NCBI GenBank assembly: GCA_022647615.1
Contig: JALCKZ010000001.1
Location: forward strand, 1,414,178 to 1,478,177
Origin: Bacteroidales bacterium
GTDB taxonomy: Bacteria; Bacteroidota; Bacteroidia; Bacteroidales; UBA932
Direction of reading: 5' to 3'
DNA: 64,000 bases
This document shows positions 60,233-64,000 of this stretch, piece after piece. The position numbers and the translations under genes were made by a program. Below the pieces are notes generated by a model. The model saw only the letters and a program-made list of their open reading frames with translations. It was not told the DNA's origin and searched no databases. Positions within the stretch are counted from its first letter, which is position 1, and each line of letters begins with the position of its first letter.

Positions 60233-61716
60233 TGTGGTCTAACGAGATTTGGCCTATAATATCTGCGGTGCTATACGCAATGAACATGGGGATAGCAATT
60301 TATGCTTCCGTTACCATGATTTTGCGCAGGCAAGACCCTATTAAGACTTTGTCATGGACGGCGGTGATGGTGCTGCTCCCGTATATTGGAATTTTGCTCT
60401 ATTTTGTCTTCGGCCAGAACTTTAGGAAGAAAAAGATTTTTTCCCGCAAAGGGTTGGGGGATGTTAAATTAAGGCAGGAGTTGTGCGTGGATGAAGAAGA
60501 GAAGCTAAAGAAAGACCCGCAACTTTTTTCAGCTGAAAATGAACCATATAAAAAGCTTGTTTACCAGAATCTTAAGAATAGCTATGCGCTCATAGATTAT
60601 AACAGCGATATTGATTTTTATTTTGACGGCCGGGATGCTTTGGATGCTATGTATAAGGCCATTGAAGAGGCAAAGCATCATATTCACATTCAGACATATA
60701 TACTTGAGGATGATGTAACAGGAAATAAGTTTGTGGATTTGCTTGCAAAAAAAGCGCAGAGCGGCGTTGAAGTCCGCCTTCTTATTGACGGCATGGGCTG
60801 TGTTTCCCTTAAGAAAAAATTTTTGGAGCGTCTGAAACAGAGCGGGATAGAGGTGCTGATTTTCTCTCCGGTACGTTTCTTCATGCCAATGAGCAGACTT
60901 AACTATCGCAATCACAGGAAGATACTTGTTGTTGACGGGAAGGTCGGTTTTCTCGGCGGAGTAAATATTGCTGACCGCTACTATTATGGAACTGAGGCTG
61001 GAGATTGGCATGATACTCATATTAAGATAGTTGGAGAGTCTGTGTTCTCTTTGCAGGAGGGCTTTTTGCTGGACAGGTATTTTGTTCTCAACCGTAAGTT
61101 AAGATATAGCAAGAAGTACTATCCGCAGATTGAAAATCAGAAATATGATATAACTATCGGGAGGAAAAATTTTTACAGTCAAATTATCTCTTCTGGTCCC
61201 GACAGCGACTGGGCCGGTATCATGCAATGTTATTTTACTGCTATTACTTGCGCGCGTGACCATATATATGTTGTAACACCGTATTTTACTCCAAATGAGA
61301 CAATTCTGAATGCTATTAAAGTTGCGGCACTCGGCAATATAGACGTGAGGATAATGCTGCCGGAGAAGGCAGATTCTGCTACTGCTACATATAGCACCAA
61401 ATCTTATATTGGCGAATTGCTTGAGGCAGGTGTAAGAATATACCTTTTTAAGGAGGGCTTTAATCACTCAAAGGTTATGAGCATTGATGGGAATATAAGT
61501 ATTGTAGGGTCGGCAAATATGGATACAAGAAGTTTTGAGCACAACTTTGAAATCATGAGCGTACTTTATAATTCAGATTGTGCTAAAGTTGTGGAAGATA
61601 AGTTCCTGCAAGATTTAGAGGAGTGTGATGAGGTAAACCTGGTAAAGTGGAGGAAGAGGCCGGTGGAGGAGAAAGTCAGAGAGAGTTTTTTCCGACTGCT
61701 AAGTCCGCTAATGTAA
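60229..61716 (+). CDS. cls: Cardiolipin synthase (phospholipase D family)
   Basis: Makes cardiolipin from two phosphatidylglycerols at the inner membrane. Two N-terminal helices (about residues 4-24 and 37-58) precede two HKD motifs, NYRNHRKILVVDG near residue 229 and FNHSKVMSIDG near 413, each followed by the expected Gly-Gly/Ser segment (FLGGVNIAD, IVGSANMDTRS). Length 495 is usual. It overlaps menG by four bases. Confidence 0.94.
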   Translation: MMWSNEIWPIISAVLYAMNMGIAIYASVTMILRRQDPIKTLSWTAVMVLLPYIGILLYFVFGQNFRKKKIFSRKGLGDVKLRQELCVDEEEKLKKDPQLFSAENEPYKKLVYQNLKNSYALIDYNSDIDFYFDGRDALDAMYKAIEEAKHHIHIQTYILEDDVTGNKFVDLLAKKAQSGVEVRLLIDGMGCVSLKKKFLERLKQSGIEVLIFSPVRFFMPMSRLNYRNHRKILVVDGKVGFLGGVNIADRYYYGTEAGDWHDTHIKIVGESVFSLQEGFLLDRYFVLNRKLRYSKKYYPQIENQKYDITIGRKNFYSQIISSGPDSDWAGIMQCYFTAITCARDHIYVVTPYFTPNETILNAIKVAALGNIDVRIMLPEKADSATATYSTKSYIGELLEAGVRIYLFKEGFNHSKVMSIDGNISIVGSANMDTRSFEHNFEIMSVLYNSDCAKVVEDKFLQDLEECDEVNLVKWRKRPVEEKVRESFFRLLSPLM

Positions 61717-61783
61717 TAATCTGTGATTATGGCTTGTAGGGAGATGCGTAATTAAGATGATGAAAATTTAAATAATAAGAGAT

Positions 61784-62740
61784 ATGGAAAAAGAATATGT
61801 TGTCGGTGTTGATGTAGGCGGACAGACTGCAAAGATTGGCGTTGTAAACCGCAGAGGTGAAATACTTTGCCAGAAAGCAATTGATTCTAAATATGGAAAA
61901 GGGGAGGCTGATAAGTTTGTGAAAGCTCTCTGTGCTACAATACGCGAGCTTACCAAAAAGGTTGGTCTTGAGAATGTTAACGGAATAGGAGTTGGAGCTC
62001 CCGATGGAAATTTTTACAAGGGTACAATTGAAGATGCTTCTAACCTTCAATGGGCAAAAGGAATTATTGTCCCGTTTGCTAATATGATTTCCAAGGAGTT
62101 AGGAGGTATCAAGGCGGTTGTAACTAATGATGCGAATGCTGCTGCGATGGGGGAGATGACATACGGTGCCGCAAAGGGAATGAAGGATTTCATCATGATT
62201 ACACTTGGTACCGGAGTTGGCAGCGGTATTGTTATTGGCGGAAATGTGGTTTATGGTCACGATGGTTTTGCAGGCGAACTTGGTCATACTTGCGCCGTGC
62301 GAACAAACGGAAGAGAGTGCGGGTGCGGGAAGAAAGGCTGCCTGGAGGCTTACACTTCTGCTACCGGTGTTGCAAGAACCGCAAAAGAATGGATGGCTAA
62401 CTCATTAAAACCTAGTTTGCTGCGTGAAATAAAAGGAGATATAACATCAAAAGATATTTATGATGCTGCTGAAAAGGGGGATAAGATGGCTATAGAAATA
62501 TTTGAGTATACCGGAAGATTATTAGGTGAAAAATTCGCGGACTTTGTAGCTTTCTCCGCACCTGAAGCAATAGTGCTTTTCGGCGGTCTTGCACATGCAA
62601 GCAAGTATATTATGAAATCTTTGATGGACGCTATGAATGAGAACCTTATATCATTGTGGAGAGGAAAAGTAAAGGTTATTACCTCTGCGTTAAAGGAGAG
62701 CGATGCAGCCATATTAGGCGCCTCTGCTCTTGCGTGGTAA
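61784..62740 (+). CDS. ROK-family glucokinase
   Basis: A 318-residue ROK sugar kinase with the phosphate loop VGVDVGGQTAKIGVV, the catalytic Asp in TNDANAAAMGE, GTGVGSGIV and the zinc site formed by GHTCAV (residue 166 on) and CGCGKKGCLEAY. The sequence fits glucokinase (GlkA-like), which supplies glucose-6-phosphate; N-acetylglucosamine or allose cannot be ruled out. No DNA-binding domain is present, so it is an enzyme and not a repressor. Confidence 0.9.
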   Translation: MEKEYVVGVDVGGQTAKIGVVNRRGEILCQKAIDSKYGKGEADKFVKALCATIRELTKKVGLENVNGIGVGAPDGNFYKGTIEDASNLQWAKGIIVPFANMISKELGGIKAVVTNDANAAAMGEMTYGAAKGMKDFIMITLGTGVGSGIVIGGNVVYGHDGFAGELGHTCAVRTNGRECGCGKKGCLEAYTSATGVARTAKEWMANSLKPSLLREIKGDITSKDIYDAAEKGDKMAIEIFEYTGRLLGEKFADFVAFSAPEAIVLFGGLAHASKYIMKSLMDAMNENLISLWRGKVKVITSALKESDAAILGASALAW

Positions 62741-62799
62741 ATCTCAAATCACGGAGATGTTTTTAGTTAAAAGTAAATTCTTAATATTTAAAAAGTTAT

Positions 62800-63738
62800 A
62801 TGAATAAAATTGTTTTTTTGGATGCTGCTTCAATAGGGGAAGATGTTTCACTTGAGCCGGTTGCGAAACTGGGAGAGCTTGTTACATACCCATTTACAAA
62901 AGCTGAGGATGTTTTTGGAAGAGTTAAGGATTGTGATATCCTTATAATTAATAAGGTCGTAATTGGGAAAGAGCAAATTGATGCCGCAAAGAATTTGAAA
63001 CTTATTTGTGTTGCTGCTACCGGGACGAATAATGTAGATATTGCCTATGCAAATAGCAAAAATATTCCAGTAAAAAATGTTGCGGGGTATTCAACCGAGA
63101 GTGTTGCACAAGTCACATTATCAATGGTTTTAAGCCTCTCCTGCTGGCTTGGATATTATGATGCAAGAGTTAAAAGCGGAGAGTATTCGCGCGGGAATCT
63201 TGTGTCTGATGTGAGCCGTGTTTTCACTGAGCTGAGCGGAAAACGTTATGGTATTGTCGGCTTGGGCAATATAGGTTCCAGAGTTGCCTCTCTTGCAAAG
63301 GCATTTGGAATGGAGGTGGTTTATTATTCAACTTCCGGTAAGCCGCATTCTTCTGAATATAAGAATGTTTCATTGGATGAACTGATGAAAACCTGTGATT
63401 ACATATCTGTTCATGCTCCAATGAATGAGAAGACAAAAGACTTGATTAAGTATGCACAGCTTAAGATGATGAAGCCTTCTGCATTCATAATTAATCTTGG
63501 ACGCGGTGGAATCATTAATGAAGAGGATCTTGTACGTGCTCTAAATGAGAATGTTATAGCAGGTGCAGGAATAGATGTCTATTCAAAGGAGCCAATTCCT
63601 CTGACATCGCCATATTTGAAAATCAAGGATAACAGCAAGGTGATTCTTACGCCGCATATCGGGTGGACCAGTCAGGAGGCTCGTAAGTGCTTGATTAATA
63701 AACTTTCAGAGAATATAATTAATTTCAAAAACTATTAG
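62800..63738 (+). CDS. D-2-hydroxyacid dehydrogenase (glycerate/hydroxypyruvate type)
   Basis: A 312-residue NAD-dependent dehydrogenase with the cofactor loop GIVGLGNIGSRVA (near 150-162), catalytic Arg in NLGRGGIINE (near 232), Glu in SKEPIP and His in TPHIGWTS (near 285). The NTD segment AATGTNNVD and absence of an ACT domain point to a glycerate dehydrogenase (HprA)-like role. The stop codon TAG abuts repeat copy C. Confidence 0.88.
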   Translation: MNKIVFLDAASIGEDVSLEPVAKLGELVTYPFTKAEDVFGRVKDCDILIINKVVIGKEQIDAAKNLKLICVAATGTNNVDIAYANSKNIPVKNVAGYSTESVAQVTLSMVLSLSCWLGYYDARVKSGEYSRGNLVSDVSRVFTELSGKRYGIVGLGNIGSRVASLAKAFGMEVVYYSTSGKPHSSEYKNVSLDELMKTCDYISVHAPMNEKTKDLIKYAQLKMMKPSAFIINLGRGGIINEEDLVRALNENVIAGAGIDVYSKEPIPLTSPYLKIKDNSKVILTPHIGWTSQEARKCLINKLSENIINFKNY

Positions 63739-63823
63739 CCGAAGGCCTGGCACGTAGTGCCAGTGCATCTCCGCGGCGTTAGCCGCGTAAACCACTAGTT
63801 GCGACGCCGCTTTGTGGCGGCGC
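63738..63823 (-). repeat. Three-hairpin structured repeat, copy C
   Basis: On the minus strand: stem 1 GCGCCGCC/GGCGTCGC (7 of 8 paired) with loop ACAAAGC (63823-63801), linker ending GTGGTTTA, stem 2 CGCGGC/GCCGCG with loop TAAC (63787-63772), eight-base linker GAGATGCA, stem 3 CTGGCAC/GTGCCAG (63763-63747) and GCCTTCGGC (63746-63738). It matches copy A in loops and linkers; the C-G pair of stem 3 in A is T-A here. Confidence 0.75.
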
Positions 63824-63864
63824 AGTAGGCGTTGGCTTGTGCGGTTGGTATAATAGCGACGGCT

Positions 63865-63912
63865 GCGGCGGACTATTTAAAATTTTTTTGCGGTAGACTA
63901 TTTGAAAATTTT
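63865..63912 (+). repeat. Short imperfect direct repeat
   Basis: GCGGCGGACTATTTAAAATT at 63865 and GCGGTAGACTATTTGAAAATT (from 63890, quoted in part: GCGGTAGACTATTTGAAA) are near-copies 25 bases apart in the gap before the last gene. Nothing else is recognised here. Confidence 0.5.
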
Positions 63913-63999
63913 CTATTTTAGAGGTGAATTAGGTTCCTTCTTCATGTAGTTATACTCAAGCTTGTCAACAAGCCTCGGGCAAATCTTATTCAGAAAGAC
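63913..63999 (-). CDS. C-terminal end of an unidentified protein, perhaps a short-chain dehydrogenase
   Basis: Reading leftward from the right edge, a frame of 28 codons ends at TAG (63913-63915) and gives NKICPRLVDKLEYNYMKKE followed by PNSPLK. This resembles the C-terminus of Bacteroidetes short-chain dehydrogenases, but the fragment is too short for a firm call. Confidence 0.4.
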   Translation of the reverse strand, partial: VFLNKICPRLVDKLEYNYMKKEPNSPLK

Positions 64000-64000
64000 C

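Larger units (their letters stand above)
4761..61205. repeat. Dispersed polar motif CTGTCGGGA, 23 exact copies
   Basis: Plus-strand starts: 4761, 8922, 12304, 16072, 19584, 21095, 22949, 26645, 28786, 31777, 34118, 45127, 47948, 49364, 50738, 52395, 59197, 59954. Reverse-complement starts: 5053, 25114, 34969, 57219, 61197. Bases before tend to be A/T and those after follow RNAAAA. Three copies (26645, 45127, 59954) share 15-16 identical bases, CTGTCGGGAGGAAAA. A random 64-kb double-stranded sequence should contain about 0.5 copies. Confidence 0.8.

Overview
The window reads as a chromosomal stretch of an anaerobic, gut-type Bacteroidetes (most likely Bacteroidales). The evidence is the TonB-dependent receptor with a carboxypeptidase-like N-terminal domain, a Porin_10-like outer-membrane protein, a BspA-type leucine-rich surface protein, a TlpA/DUF4369 thioredoxin, promoters of the Bacteroidetes form TTG-N19/20-TAnnTTTG, few Shine-Dalgarno sequences, and a tyrosine ammonia-lyase closely resembling the Flavobacterium enzyme. 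About 90 % of the sequence is coding, most genes lie on the + strand, and no gap between genes exceeds about 300 bases.

Layout. 1-7.4 kb: end of a uridine phosphorylase, tRNA-Gly, a LolC/E-type permease, a lytic transglycosylase, a porin, and the NAD-salvage pair pncA-pncB. 7.4-10.3 kb: AmgK-like kinase fused to a RapZ C-terminal domain, then murU and luxS. 10.3-27.2 kb: a compact aryl-polyene (APE-type) gene cluster with tyrosine ammonia-lyase, ketoreductase, two active ketosynthases, one ketosynthase-like subunit lacking the cysteine, ACP, two hot-dog dehydratases, thioesterase, three acyltransferase domains, LolA-like carrier, glycosyltransferase, MMPL exporter and esterase. 27.2-33.3 kb: a small metal-binding-like protein, a TonB receptor interrupted by an in-frame TGA, and a tricorn-like protease with a +1 frameshift. 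33.4-37.8 kb: an MFS carrier, a DJ-1 protein, a DUF134/metallo-beta-lactamase/NifX-like operon and an HD hydrolase. 37.9-52.8 kb: AtoE, DnaK, RluA-type synthase, LRR protein, NadD, Gmk, aldolase, HAD phosphatase, GrpE-DnaJ, a frameshifted M23 peptidase, a YugP-like protease and AnmK. 52.9-64 kb: L19 with a structured leader, tRNA-Arg, an HxlR/nitroreductase/DJ-1 islet, TlpA, a second MFS carrier, a phosphoesterase, tRNA-Leu, MenG, cardiolipin synthase, a ROK kinase, a D-2-hydroxyacid dehydrogenase and the end of one more gene.

The parts that ordinary gene annotation does not explain are: (1) a polar 9-mer, CTGTCGGGA, found 23 times (18 on +, 5 on -) in all three reading frames and in intergenic DNA, where about 0.5 copies are expected by chance; (2) a family of three intergenic three-hairpin repeats (at 53.7, 55.6 and 63.7 kb) whose stems differ in sequence but stay paired; (3) an internal 23-nt piece of the tRNA-Arg gene duplicated at the far end of a 1.9-kb stress-response islet; (4) matching sigma-54-like promoter modules upstream of dnaK and grpE-dnaJ; (5) a nested-helix leader in front of rplS; and (6) three interrupted genes (one nonsense codon, two +1 frameshifts).
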